DNA of 64,000 bases. It comes from Salipaludibacillus daqingensis. Its GTDB lineage: Bacteria > Bacillota > Bacilli > Bacillales > Salisediminibacteriaceae. The stretch covers positions 310,001 through 374,000 of the forward strand of contig NZ_JARZHF010000004.1 of NCBI RefSeq assembly GCF_029891575.1, read 5' to 3'. Position numbers and translations under genes: made by a program. Positions within the stretch are counted from its first letter, which is position 1. Each line of letters starts with the position of its first letter. Of the stretch, positions 25,022 through 34,035 are shown in pieces. The notes under the pieces are model-generated. The model was not told the origin of the DNA. It saw nothing but the letters and a program-made list of their open reading frames with translations, and ran no database searches.

Positions 25022-26446
25022 TTATTTAGTATCATCTGCATCCCATTCTTCATCGGTAGGCGGATACGTTTTCTTTATTTGGAATGAGAAGATCAATGCG
25101 ATCACAGTAAACAGACCGATTAGACCAAATGATACAATCGCCCCAAGAATATCTGGGTTTGCTACTTCCATCGTTGCATCGGCCGTTTGTTCTGTTGTTG
25201 TCATAACGGTAACAAGCATGGCCGTGCCGATTGAGGCTGACATTTGCCGAACAGTATTCGTTACAGCTGCTCCATGTGGAATGAGTTTCCTTGGCATCTG
25301 ATTTAGTCCGGCTGTATTCGTCGGCATCATAACCATCGAGAAGCCAAACATCCGAATGGCATACATGACTGCTAAATAGACAAGTGAAGTTTCCGTATCT
25401 ATAAACAGAAACGCAAAAGTAGATATGGTCATGAGAATAAGACCGGGTACAGCTAATTTTTTAGCACCAATCTTATCAAAAATCCTGCCGGTAATAGGAG
25501 ACATTAATCCAGCAATCAATGCACCAGGTAATAGAACCATTCCAGCTTCAACTGCTGTAAAACCACGCATATTTTGCATGTATAACGGAATCAACGTCTC
25601 TAAACCAATTAAACCCGTAAATCCGATACTTGTAATGATGACGGAAACGGTAAACACACGTTTTTTAAAGACTCGAAATTCGAGCATCGGGTGTGCCATC
25701 CCCATTTGGCGCTTAATAAACGCGAATACCCCTATGACCGCAACAATCAAAACAACAATTGTAATCGGACTTCCCCAACCGTTATTTCCAGCACTCGTGA
25801 AACCGTAAAGCAGTCCACCAAATCCGAACGTCGATAAAATAATCGAAATTGGATCAACCTTCGGGTTTTTCAATTCTGTAACATTTCGCATAATGAAATA
25901 GGCAACCACGATCATGATCAGTGAGAGAGGAAGTATTCCCCAAAACAAAAAGCGCCAATCATAATTTGATGTAACAAAACCTGAGAGCGTCGGACCAATC
26001 GCCGGAGCAAACGAAATAACAAGACCGATATAGCCCATGGCTGCTCCACGTTTTTCGACTGGAAAAATCAGTAGAAATACAGTCTGCATGAGCGGGAGCA
26101 TGACACCTGCTCCCGCTGATTGAATAACCCTACCTGTAATAAGCATCGGGAAATTAATAGAAAGAGCGCCAACCAAAGTTCCAATAGCAAAAATACCCAT
26201 GGCACTCATAAACAGCTGCCTTGTCGTAAACTTTTCTATTAGAAACGCTGAAATAGGAATCATAATACCGTTAACGAGCATAAATACCGTTGTCAGCCAC
26301 TGGCCCGTATTGGCTGTGATATTCATCTCCTCCATAAGAGGAGGAATTGCTGTAATCATCAATGTTTGATTCAGAACAGCAATAAACGAGCCGGCTATTA
26401 ACAAGCCAGCTATCAACACTTTACTGTAGTTTTGTTCATTGTCCAT
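25022..26446 (-). CDS. DHA2-family MFS multidrug exporter (LmrB/EmrB-like)
   Basis: An integral membrane protein of 474 residues with about 14 segments. Visible motifs are VLNQTLMITAIPPLMEEM in the first segment, GRVIQSAGAGVMLPLMQ (motif B/C region), FSMVMMPTNTAGLNQMP, and a charged C-terminal tail. Such proteins use the proton gradient to expel drugs or toxic compounds. GAGGAG lies upstream of the ATG. No regulator is adjacent; the promoter TTGACT (26492-26487) and GATAGA (26469-26464), spaced 17, contains two GATAG-type half-sites. Confidence 0.9.
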   Translation of the reverse strand: MDNEQNYSKVLIAGLLIAGSFIAVLNQTLMITAIPPLMEEMNITANTGQWLTTVFMLVNGIMIPISAFLIEKFTTRQLFMSAMGIFAIGTLVGALSINFPMLITGRVIQSAGAGVMLPLMQTVFLLIFPVEKRGAAMGYIGLVISFAPAIGPTLSGFVTSNYDWRFLFWGILPLSLIMIVVAYFIMRNVTELKNPKVDPISIILSTFGFGGLLYGFTSAGNNGWGSPITIVVLIVAVIGVFAFIKRQMGMAHPMLEFRVFKKRVFTVSVIITSIGFTGLIGLETLIPLYMQNMRGFTAVEAGMVLLPGALIAGLMSPITGRIFDKIGAKKLAVPGLILMTISTFAFLFIDTETSLVYLAVMYAIRMFGFSMVMMPTNTAGLNQMPRKLIPHGAAVTNTVRQMSASIGTAMLVTVMTTTEQTADATMEVANPDILGAIVSFGLIGLFTVIALIFSFQIKKTYPPTDEEWDADDTK

Positions 26447-26463
26447 CGAGAGAACTCCTCAAA

Positions 26464-26492
26464 TCTATCATTTTAAGTTTTCTATCAGTCAA
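26464..26492 (-). promoter_or_regulatory. Promoter of the MFS exporter
   Basis: TTGACT and GATAGA are separated by 17 bases on the minus strand, with GATAG repeated on either side of the spacer. Confidence 0.5.
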
Positions 26493-26861
26493 TTTAAATG
26501 TTCGTAAAAATAACCAATTATGTTACAACTTTAGACATATACTTCTCTTAATATAGAAACGGTTCTTTCCTTTTGTTTATAAATATTATATCTTTCTATG
26601 TAAATGAAAAAAATAGATAATATGCTGAATACCAATACTATTTTGCTATTTAGCCAATGAGCATTAGCATTTTCTGGTCGCCTTTGAAATAATCTACAAA
26701 AAAGGAGTTGATAAATTGATTATGATAGATGAGTAGATAATAAAAAATAATAGCACAGATAAACCCCCTTGATAAGTAATTGGTGTCTAGTCGTATAAAA
26801 CGACACTATTATTTACTTACCAAGGAGAATTTAATATTGAATAGATATTAACAACGCATTT
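26493..26861. other. Non-coding spacer with a 58-base imperfect hairpin
   Basis: No gene is seen. At 26768-26825 CCTTG, TAAGTAA, GTGTC and TCG form an interrupted stem with the matching segments CGA, CACTA, TTTACTTA and CAAGG around loop TATAAAA. Its place 3' of the aldo/keto reductase suggests a terminator-like structure, although no T run follows. Confidence 0.5.
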
Positions 26862-27791
26862 TTATTTTATCGCTTGTGGATGTGTTTCCTTTACAAGATC
26901 AAGATCTGCCGCACTAGCATTTAACCTTACTTGTTCAGGGTTTTTACAACCAGGAATAACCGTTGTTACGGCTGGGTGCTGTAAACACCAAGCTAACGCC
27001 CATTGCGCCATATTTACTCCTTCTGGCACTTCATTTCGTTGGATGTCTTCCACTAGTTTCAATTTTTCTACTACTTCTTGCTGATCATGTTTATGTCGAA
27101 CATCTTGTTGGCCAAACGTTGCTCCTGGCTTATACTTTCCACTTAAATATCCACTTGCTAATGGGACACGAGCAAGCACTCCAAGGTCTTGCTTTTCACA
27201 AGAAGGAAATACTAGTTCCTCTGGTTCTCGTTCTAATCGATTATAAACAACTTGAATCGCACTAGCATTCACTTTTGATGCTAAATCTGTTTGATGAACA
27301 TTTTGGTTACTTCCGATAGAAATACCTAAATGACGAATCTTCCCTGCTTTTACTTGTTTGTCCAAAGCAGTCCATAATTCATCATTATTAAATACCTCAT
27401 CACTTCCTGAATGAAATTGATATAAATCAATATAGTCTGTACGAAGATATTTTAAAGAAGTTTCCAGCTGTTCAATAACTTCTTTCGCAGACCAATGATT
27501 TGTACGCTCAAAGTTGTTATGAAAATGATGACCAAACTTCGTAGCTAATACCCAATCTTCTCGTTTATCTTGCTCAAGAAACTTACCGATGAATTTTTCC
27601 GATAAGTGGTCACCGTAACATTCTGCTGTATCAATGAGGTTAATTCCACATTCTTTTGATGTTGTTAATATGTCGTCTACTTCTTTTTGTGTAAAATCCA
27701 TTCCCCACTCTCCGCCAAATTGCCAAGTTCCAACACCAACTGTTGAAACTTCTAACTCTGTTTTTCCAAGTCTACGATACTTCATGAACAT
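26862..27791 (-). CDS. Aldo/keto reductase
   Basis: A protein of 309 residues with the NADPH-dependent barrel fold. It has YRRLGKTELEVSTVGVGTW, LIDTAECYGDHLSEKFIG with the catalytic Asp and Tyr, a Lys in VLATKFG, and DYIDLYQFHSGSD. Substrate is probably a small aldehyde or ketone. It is followed upstream by a second reductase only 38 bases away, so the two form an operon. A GGAG site is close to the ATG; the second Met two codons later is also possible. Confidence 0.88.
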   Translation of the reverse strand: MFMKYRRLGKTELEVSTVGVGTWQFGGEWGMDFTQKEVDDILTTSKECGINLIDTAECYGDHLSEKFIGKFLEQDKREDWVLATKFGHHFHNNFERTNHWSAKEVIEQLETSLKYLRTDYIDLYQFHSGSDEVFNNDELWTALDKQVKAGKIRHLGISIGSNQNVHQTDLASKVNASAIQVVYNRLEREPEELVFPSCEKQDLGVLARVPLASGYLSGKYKPGATFGQQDVRHKHDQQEVVEKLKLVEDIQRNEVPEGVNMAQWALAWCLQHPAVTTVIPGCKNPEQVRLNASAADLDLVKETHPQAIK

Positions 27792-27829
27792 TCAACTCCT
27801 TTTATTTTTCTTCGTGCTAGTTATTAACG

Positions 27830-28774
27830 TTAACTTAAAATATCCTCTATTCTTTCTTGGACATCCACAGGAAGTTTCAAGCCTGATGCTTTTACATTCA
27901 TTTCCACTTGCTCAGGTTTACTCGCACCAATTAACGCACTCGATACATTCGGTTGCCTTAAAACCCAAGCCAAGGCTAACTCTGGTAAAGTTGCGTCAAG
28001 ATCTTTTGCCACGACTTCTAATTGAGCCACTTTGTTTAACACATCTTCATTAAGCATCCCTTTAATGAATCGATTGATAGATTCATTAGCAGCACGACTA
28101 TTAGTTGGGACTTGACCTGTTTTATATTTACCGGTTAGAACACCTTGAGCTAATGGAGAAAATACAACTTGCCCTATCCCATGCTTCTCACTAACAGGAA
28201 TAATTTCCTTTTCAATCGTGCGATTAAACATGTTATATTGAGGTTGATTGACAACAATACGATCTAATAGTTGTTTATCAGCGACTCGCACTGCTTCTTC
28301 CAATTGGGCAGCACTCCACTCACTAACACCAGCGTAAAGGATTTTCCCTTGACGAACCAAATCATCAATTGTCTTGAGAGTTTCTTCCACAGGCGTTTCA
28401 GGATCATACCTGTGACAATAAAAAATATCGACATAGTCAAGTTTCATTCGTTTCAAACTTGCATGGAGTTGTTCTGTTATATGCTTCCGTGAAAGACCGC
28501 CGTCATTTGGTCCTTCGCCCATGGGGAAAAATGCTTTCGTAGTGATCACATATGATTCTCTAGGATACTCTTTAAGCGCCTGAGCCATAACACGCTCGCC
28601 TTCTCCACGCTCGTAAACGTTTGCAGAATCAAATGAATTAATTCCTAATTCATATGCTTTATGTATCGTTTTTTCCGCAATGTTGTCTTCTACTGATTTA
28701 CCGTACGTTAACCAACTTCCTAAACTAATTTCACTTACTTTTAAACCTGTTTTACCTAGTCTTCTATATTGCAT
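27830..28774 (-). CDS. Aldo/keto reductase (Kv-beta-like subgroup)
   Basis: A protein of 314 residues with the same fold: YRRLGKTGLKVSEISLGSW, SFDSANVYERGEGE (Asp and Tyr of the catalytic tetrad), YVITTKAFFPM with the Lys, and DYVDIFYCHRYDP with the His. The segment RKHITEQLHASLKRM resembles the potassium-channel beta-subunit group, which reduces aldehydes with NADPH. It is first gene of the pair. A general role against reactive aldehydes is inferred; no inducer site is evident. Confidence 0.88.
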   Translation of the reverse strand: MQYRRLGKTGLKVSEISLGSWLTYGKSVEDNIAEKTIHKAYELGINSFDSANVYERGEGERVMAQALKEYPRESYVITTKAFFPMGEGPNDGGLSRKHITEQLHASLKRMKLDYVDIFYCHRYDPETPVEETLKTIDDLVRQGKILYAGVSEWSAAQLEEAVRVADKQLLDRIVVNQPQYNMFNRTIEKEIIPVSEKHGIGQVVFSPLAQGVLTGKYKTGQVPTNSRAANESINRFIKGMLNEDVLNKVAQLEVVAKDLDATLPELALAWVLRQPNVSSALIGASKPEQVEMNVKASGLKLPVDVQERIEDILS

Positions 28775-29074
28775 CGTACCCCTCCTATGTTTTCGTGTTA
28801 TCCCTATTGTACTAAACAGGATTTGTTTATATAAGTAGGCAATTATATTAAACTTAATTACCGATACTACAGTAACTATATTTATGATAGTAGGTGTAAT
28901 TTTAATTGTGTTCCGTAAATTATTATCAAAGTTTGACTATCAGTAATATTGTTGTGAATGAGATACTAGTAGATAAAAATGCTAACTACAGTATCTCAAC
29001 AATAAATATTCTTCCAATGGATTCATACAACATCTTCACAAAATAGCTAGAATGTGAAATTTCATTGGTCATAA
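28775..29074. other. AT-rich intergenic region
   Basis: I see no ORF, RNA gene or clear repeat in these 300 bases beyond the expected promoter region of the reductase pair. Confidence 0.5.
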
Positions 29075-29108
29075 AAAGAGAGAAGTGCCAACAATACACT
29101 CCTCTCTT
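29075..29108 (-). terminator. Terminator after the heptad-rich exported protein
   Basis: AAGAGAG-GAGTG pairs with CACTT-CTCTCTT on the minus strand, followed by TTTATG. Confidence 0.75.
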
Positions 29109-29116
29109 CCTTGCTA

Positions 29117-30946
29117 TCATGCTTTAAAAAGATCCATTAACCGATCCCAAAATCCCTTTTGTTCTTCTTCTTGCTCTTCATTAGATTCTTGTTCTTCCTT
29201 TTCAATACTTTCTGTTTTTATCACAAATTGTACCGAGTTGATTTTTTCATTTTCAGCGGAGACAAATGATACGGTATCGACATCAGATTTATCATAATCA
29301 GCAATCATCTCGTCGACTTCCTCTTGCATTTGATCAGGCATATCCTTCGTAGATTCATATAATGTATCTGTGCCGGTGTCCAGCTCTTCTACACCATCTT
29401 CTAATTCGCCTGTTCCACCTGACAATTCCACAATTCCAGCATGGATATCCTTGTACGAACTAGATAATTGCCCAACACCATTTGTATAACTTACGAGTCC
29501 ATCATGAAACTCTTTATAATTATTAGACAATGTCGCCAATCCTTCTTGCAGCTCTCCTATAGAGTCGGCTGCATCCATATCTTCTACCGAAGACCCAATC
29601 TCAGTTGCCATCGATTCCATCGTGTTGGCCATTTCCTCAATCGATCCACTCACTTCATCAAGCGATGGTTCAACGGCGGCAAAGGCTTCTTTCACAGCGG
29701 AATAAGTTCCTTTGGCCGTTCTTGCAGCAGCATACGTCTCGACCAGTTGATCCACGACATCACTATCTGCCCCGCTCATATATAAAGCTTCTATTTCTTC
29801 TTCCGTAATATCATAGTCAGGAATGGCCACCATCGCTTCATCTAACGTGCTATAAGCAACAGTGTAGTTCTCGTTTAGGTTATCTAAACCATTTACTGTT
29901 TGATGAAGTCCATCTGCTAATTGTGAAAGTCCATCAGGTAGTTCTCTCAACTCCGTTACATCCATCTCACCTGAACTTTCATTAAGAGAAGTACTCATTG
30001 TAGCTAGGCCTTCGTCAATGGATTCCGAGGCATCAATAAGTTCATAAGAGGCTCCGTCGATATCTGAAATACCCTTTTCATATTCCCCAGAACCATCACG
30101 AAGACTCGCTACCCCGCTGTTTAAATCAGAAACACCGTTATTTAATTCTCCAACTCCATTGCTTATCTTTTTAATTGCATCCGTCAATGACGTTATCTCA
30201 CCAGTCATATCATCCATATCTGGTGCATCAATTGACATCGATTGAGGAACAGCAACAATGTCCATTCCCTGTAGCTCGAAATCCACGACATCCGCTTTCA
30301 TAGTAAGCTCTCCCGCTTGTTCAGGCATAACAGTAAATGTTACTTGCTTGTTTTTACCAGCATTTGCAACCACTCCATCTTCCGTCTCGATGTTATCAAA
30401 AATTTCAGGTTCTAAGTGGAGCGAAATTTGTAAGAGATAGTTGTCAAAAAATACACTATCGACATTCTCATTGGCAGACGTTTGAATCTTTATTTCTGCA
30501 TCGCCATCTTTGCCGGCAAGTTCCTCTGGATCTATTTTGTTACCATCTAACAAATAAGAAATCGAAATATCCCACGGTAAGTATGCATCATTCTTATCGC
30601 CTTGGTAATAAAATTTCCCCTCTGGTGCAGTAAACTCGACCGTATCTTCTTTTTGTTCGATTTCCGATAGGTCAGTTAAATTTTTCAGATTAGAATACGT
30701 ACCAAAATCGCTTATGTTTCCTTCTTGCATCACATCAAAAATATTTACCACATAAACTTCTTGCCTTTCTCCAGAAGGACTTAGCGTTGCATACACGACT
30801 TCATCCTTGGAAGAATATTCGCCAGTATTTTCTGATGTATCTTCTGCCACTGCCACATGCTCATTTGAAGCCCCAGTTACTAAAAATGATGGCAATATAA
30901 GGACTAGCACCATTAAAATTCGAAGTATCCGTTTGTTTTTCATCAT
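29117..30946 (-). CDS. Exported YhgE/Pip-like heptad-repeat protein, MMPL partner
   Basis: A protein of 609 residues. A signal peptide (RILRILMVLVLILPSFLVTGA) leads to a beta-rich region (to about residue 250). From about 265 to 560 are X-L-X-X-G heptads such as GVGELNNGVSDLNSGVASL, predicted to form long extracellular helices as in YhgE-type proteins. The end is Glu-rich, then WDRLMDLF. The start at 30946 follows AAGGGG; a start nine codons earlier has no site. It lies 62 bases after an MMPL transporter and probably works with it at the cell surface. Its cargo is unknown. Confidence 0.8.
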   Translation of the reverse strand: MMKNKRILRILMVLVLILPSFLVTGASNEHVAVAEDTSENTGEYSSKDEVVYATLSPSGERQEVYVVNIFDVMQEGNISDFGTYSNLKNLTDLSEIEQKEDTVEFTAPEGKFYYQGDKNDAYLPWDISISYLLDGNKIDPEELAGKDGDAEIKIQTSANENVDSVFFDNYLLQISLHLEPEIFDNIETEDGVVANAGKNKQVTFTVMPEQAGELTMKADVVDFELQGMDIVAVPQSMSIDAPDMDDMTGEITSLTDAIKKISNGVGELNNGVSDLNSGVASLRDGSGEYEKGISDIDGASYELIDASESIDEGLATMSTSLNESSGEMDVTELRELPDGLSQLADGLHQTVNGLDNLNENYTVAYSTLDEAMVAIPDYDITEEEIEALYMSGADSDVVDQLVETYAAARTAKGTYSAVKEAFAAVEPSLDEVSGSIEEMANTMESMATEIGSSVEDMDAADSIGELQEGLATLSNNYKEFHDGLVSYTNGVGQLSSSYKDIHAGIVELSGGTGELEDGVEELDTGTDTLYESTKDMPDQMQEEVDEMIADYDKSDVDTVSFVSAENEKINSVQFVIKTESIEKEEQESNEEQEEEQKGFWDRLMDLFKA

Positions 30947-31008
30947 CCATTTCCCCTTTAATAACTCTTTCATTAGTGGGCCTTTTGCTTTTCCCCGTCT
31001 ATTCGATA

Positions 31009-33003
31009 CTATTTATAAAATTTTGCTTTCCATGTCGTTTTATCAATCACTTTATCAAATACTAAAAGCATTGCTGGGAGGAAAAAAACAACCATAATAA
31101 AGGCTAGTAATGCACCTCTTCCAAGCAGTAACCCGATCGCTCCCACAATCGGATTCGTAGAAGTAATCCATAAAATAAAGCCAACACTCGATAAAATCGA
31201 AGCCGAAATCGCTATGGAAAAAATTTTCTCATCGATTGTTTTCTTAATTGCATCAAGCGCAGTCATTTCCTTCCGATACTCTTTGTACGTTTCCATAAAC
31301 AGTATCGCATAATCGACCGTCGCAGCAAGCTGCACGGTGCTGATAATTAAGTATCCCACATAAACCAATGCTGAATCAGTAAAGTAAGGAACAGCTAAGT
31401 TAATCCAAACAGATGACTGAATTGTTAAAAGCAAAACCAAAGGAATGGAAATCGATTTAAATGTAATTAACAGAACAATGGCGATCGCAATGATTGTCAG
31501 CCAATTGACAAGGGTGTTGTCTTTTTGGACAACATGTTTCATATCATATAAGGTCACGCTCTCCCCGAGAGAATAAGCCTCATCACCATAATAGGAAGCA
31601 GTTGTCTCTTGAACAGATTCGACTAGTGAAAAGGCCTTATCCCCCTCTGTTCCTGCATCCGTATGAAGAATAATCCGACTGTAGTTATCAGAATAAAATT
31701 GCTCTGTGATTGATTCGTCTAAATACTCTAGCGGAATCGCAGAGCCAATTGTATTAACATAAGAAAGAACACTTGTGACAGGTCCAAAAGTTTCTAGCTC
31801 TTGGACGAGTTCTTCTTCCTTTGCCACATCCCCTTTTGGAACGAGTAGCACCATTGGAGTATATTCTCCAAACGTTTTTTCTACTTGGATTTTGTCACTA
31901 CCTGCTCGAGTTTCTTCTGGTTGCTCCCCGTTTCCGTAAGTGAAATTCGTATTGTTCTGTGCTAAAAACGCTGGAACGATCATGATAAATACGAGAATCA
32001 ACACAGCAATTCTTACTTTTACAACACGTTTACCAATATGATTGAAGCTTGGCAACAACGGTTTGTGCTGTGTTTTATCAATCCATTTATAAAACATGAC
32101 TGTGAGTGCTGGTAAAAATACCATGACACTTATGAAACTTAAAACAATCCCTTTAACAAGATTTAGCCCTAAGTCTGAGCCAATCTCAAAGTTCATAAAT
32201 GTAAGTGCCATAAAGCCAAAGAACGTCGTCGCCGCACTTGCTGCAATCGCAGGGAACGATTTCTTCATTGCAAGTCGCATCGCTTCTTTAGGATCGGCAA
32301 TTTTTTTCCGATAATCTGAAAAACTATGAAGGAGAAAAATAGCATAGTCGAGTGATACCGCAAGCTGCAAAATTGGCGCAACCGATTGGGTTACGAATGA
32401 TACTTCCCCGATAAAAATGTTTGTTCCTAAGTTAATCAGAACGGAAACCCCAATGGCAGTAAGGAAAAACACCGGTTCTAGCCAAGACCTTGTCGAAACA
32501 ACTAAAATCAAAATAATAATTGGTATTAATAATGCCGCAGCATACATTGATTCAGATCCAGCCATTTTTTGTGCGACCGCCGTATCGAGTGCTTCTCCCT
32601 CCAACGCATTTTCTTCCCCTATTCGTTCATAGATCGCATCGGTTACTGCTACTTCGTCCCCTTCTCGAATACTAAAGGAAATGATTGCTTTGTCATCTTT
32701 GTAATACGTTTCTACTGTATCCTTATCCGCTATTTCAAGCGGTGTTTTTATATCGATGGCATCATCTAACCACGTGACATCGTTCACGCCGTCGATGGCA
32801 GCAAGATTTTCTTTCATGTGAAGTGCTTCTTGAACCGTCACATCGTTGATCATCACTCTTGTATTAGGAACAGAGCCTTCAAACTCCTTTTCCATAATGT
32901 CCATTGCGGTTGTTGATTGTGCATCATCTGGCAAGTAATCTACCATATTATAATTGACAGAAACAGAAAATTGCACAATAGAACTGATAACGGCAATGAC
33001 CAT
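31009..33003 (-). CDS. MMPL/RND-family transporter
   Basis: A large membrane protein (664 residues from this ATG) of the MMPL family, with two halves each made of an outer domain and about six segments; SLDYAIFLLHSFSDYRKK and TVDYAILFMETYKEYRKE are the paired proton-relay segments. Family members export lipids, siderophores or peptides. The ATG at 33003 cuts the first segment short and has no ribosome site. The frame stays open for 27 further codons upstream, and AAGGAG lies 9 bases before an in-frame ATC (33057-33055); the true start is probably there or a base differs. It is divergent from, and likely repressed by, the TetR regulator. Confidence 0.88.
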   Translation of the reverse strand: MVIAVISSIVQFSVSVNYNMVDYLPDDAQSTTAMDIMEKEFEGSVPNTRVMINDVTVQEALHMKENLAAIDGVNDVTWLDDAIDIKTPLEIADKDTVETYYKDDKAIISFSIREGDEVAVTDAIYERIGEENALEGEALDTAVAQKMAGSESMYAAALLIPIIILILVVSTRSWLEPVFFLTAIGVSVLINLGTNIFIGEVSFVTQSVAPILQLAVSLDYAIFLLHSFSDYRKKIADPKEAMRLAMKKSFPAIAASAATTFFGFMALTFMNFEIGSDLGLNLVKGIVLSFISVMVFLPALTVMFYKWIDKTQHKPLLPSFNHIGKRVVKVRIAVLILVFIMIVPAFLAQNNTNFTYGNGEQPEETRAGSDKIQVEKTFGEYTPMVLLVPKGDVAKEEELVQELETFGPVTSVLSYVNTIGSAIPLEYLDESITEQFYSDNYSRIILHTDAGTEGDKAFSLVESVQETTASYYGDEAYSLGESVTLYDMKHVVQKDNTLVNWLTIIAIAIVLLITFKSISIPLVLLLTIQSSVWINLAVPYFTDSALVYVGYLIISTVQLAATVDYAILFMETYKEYRKEMTALDAIKKTIDEKIFSIAISASILSSVGFILWITSTNPIVGAIGLLLGRGALLAFIMVVFFLPAMLLVFDKVIDKTTWKAKFYK

Positions 33004-33094
33004 AAAAACAATGACAACCGATTTTTTATGTTTTAATATTCGTGCTGCTAAGTCGATCGAAACCCTCTCCTTCTTGCATCCAATTCCTCATCCA

Positions 33095-33125
33095 ATTATA
33101 ATGACACCGTGTTGGATTATCAACA
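33095..33125 (-). promoter_or_regulatory. MMPL promoter with TetR-type operator
   Basis: On the minus strand TTGATA (33123-33118) and TATAAT (33100-33095) are 17 apart. The inverted repeat TGTTGGATTATCAACA (33110-33125) overlaps the -35 box, the likely site for the divergent TetR repressor. Confidence 0.7.
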
Positions 33126-33205
33126 AACAGTTTATTATCATATGTTATTTAAACAACAGAAACGTATTTTTTGTTGGATATGTAGAAAGAAAGGAATGTT
33201 TCCCA

Positions 33206-33775
33206 TTGAATTCTAAATTAGACAGACGAAAAAAGTACACAAGAATGGTGTTAAAGAACAGTTTAATGACATTATTAAAAGAAAAGTCTATTTTGGCTGT
33301 CACAGTAAAAGAGATCTGTGCCCTTGCAGATATTAACAGGTCTACTTTCTATTCTCACTTCCAAGATCAGTTTGACTTACTTAATCAAATAGAGGAAGAA
33401 ATCATTCATGATATGAATGAAACACTTTCGGCTTATAACTTCAACCAAGGGGAAGAAACGTTGCAAATGACGGAAAAAATCGTCGAGTATGTGGCGGAAA
33501 ATAGTGATGTTTGCATCACCCTCTTTAGTGAACATGGTGATTCTAACTTCAAAAAAAGAGTGATGATGGTTGCTAGTGAGCATACGATAAAAAACGGATT
33601 ATCGATGTACCCAATTGATTCAGAAATCACAGAGTATGTCAGCATGTTTGCCATCAGCGGTAGTATTCACGTGGTGGAGAACTGGCTAAAAAATGGGATG
33701 GATAAATCTCCAAAAGAAATAGCTGAACTTATCAATAACCTCACGAACAAAGGGCTTTCCTATTTAAACGAATAA
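33206..33775 (+). CDS. TetR/AcrR-family regulator
   Basis: A protein of 189 residues. The N-terminal helix-turn-helix is AVTVKEICALADINRSTFYSHF (residues about 31-52) followed by FQDQFDLLNQIEEE; the C-terminal half is the helical ligand domain with a TetR_C-like core. TTG at 33206 is chosen because AAAGGAATG precedes it and the protein then begins just ahead of the HTH; the frame is open farther left but would cover the divergent promoter. It probably represses the MMPL operon and itself. Confidence 0.85.
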   Translation: MNSKLDRRKKYTRMVLKNSLMTLLKEKSILAVTVKEICALADINRSTFYSHFQDQFDLLNQIEEEIIHDMNETLSAYNFNQGEETLQMTEKIVEYVAENSDVCITLFSEHGDSNFKKRVMMVASEHTIKNGLSMYPIDSEITEYVSMFAISGSIHVVENWLKNGMDKSPKEIAELINNLTNKGLSYLNE

Positions 33776-33849
33776 TGTATGAGGCGATATCATTTTCGGT
33801 TGAATCAATTTAATATGTATTCTTATCACATCACGAAGTCCAATAACCG

Positions 33850-33884
33850 TAGTGGGATCGAACCGCTGACCTCTGGGCGGCCAG
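33850..33884 (-). repeat. Degraded 3' fragment of tRNA-Ala (possible attachment-site scar)
   Basis: On the minus strand CTGGCCGCCCAGAGGTCAGC is followed by GGTTCGATCCCACTAC, matching the anticodon-arm to T-arm part of tRNA-Ala. The T stem has one C-A mismatch and the acceptor end and CCA are lost, so it is not functional. A better copy on the same strand lies at 42454. Confidence 0.7.
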
Positions 33885-33968
33885 ATGGAATCGGAATATA
33901 TTTAGAGTCTACAATGTGTATGAATGAGCACAATTTATGATATCGACAAAAACCAGCATTTTTTGTGA

Positions 33969-33974
33969 TATAAT
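33969..33974 (+). promoter_or_regulatory. Extended -10 promoter of the kinase operon
   Basis: TGATATAAT is a TGn-extended -10 box 29 bases before the leader-peptide ATG. No good -35 box at normal spacing is seen, as is usual for this class. Confidence 0.5.
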
Positions 33975-34002
33975 CCTATTAAAACTAACTTTTAAGGAGA
34001 AA

Positions 34003-34035
34003 ATGGCTGTTTCTTTTGTCACAAGCCATAAATGA
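34003..34035 (+). CDS. Ten-residue leader peptide upstream of the histidine kinase
   Basis: AAGGAG is followed after 3-4 bases by an ORF reading MAVSFVTSHK and stop; its TGA overlaps the kinase ATG (ATGA). ATGGCT near its start can pair with AGCCAT at its end. This suggests translational coupling or control of the kinase. Alternatively it is the remnant of another kinase start. Confidence 0.45.
   Translation: MAVSFVTSHK

Noticed and set aside
29117-30946. Type VII secretion or phage tail-fibre protein because of the long heptads
   Set aside because: No EssC or WXG100 genes or phage genes are nearby; the MMPL partner and signal peptide fit a YhgE-like exporter protein.
30337-32769. Several plus-strand ORFs of 60-105 codons opposite the MMPL operon
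   Set aside because: They lie antisense within clear genes, have no ribosome sites and show no protein-like pattern.
33850-33884. Functional tRNA gene
   Set aside because: Only the 3' half is present, with a mismatched T stem and no acceptor end.
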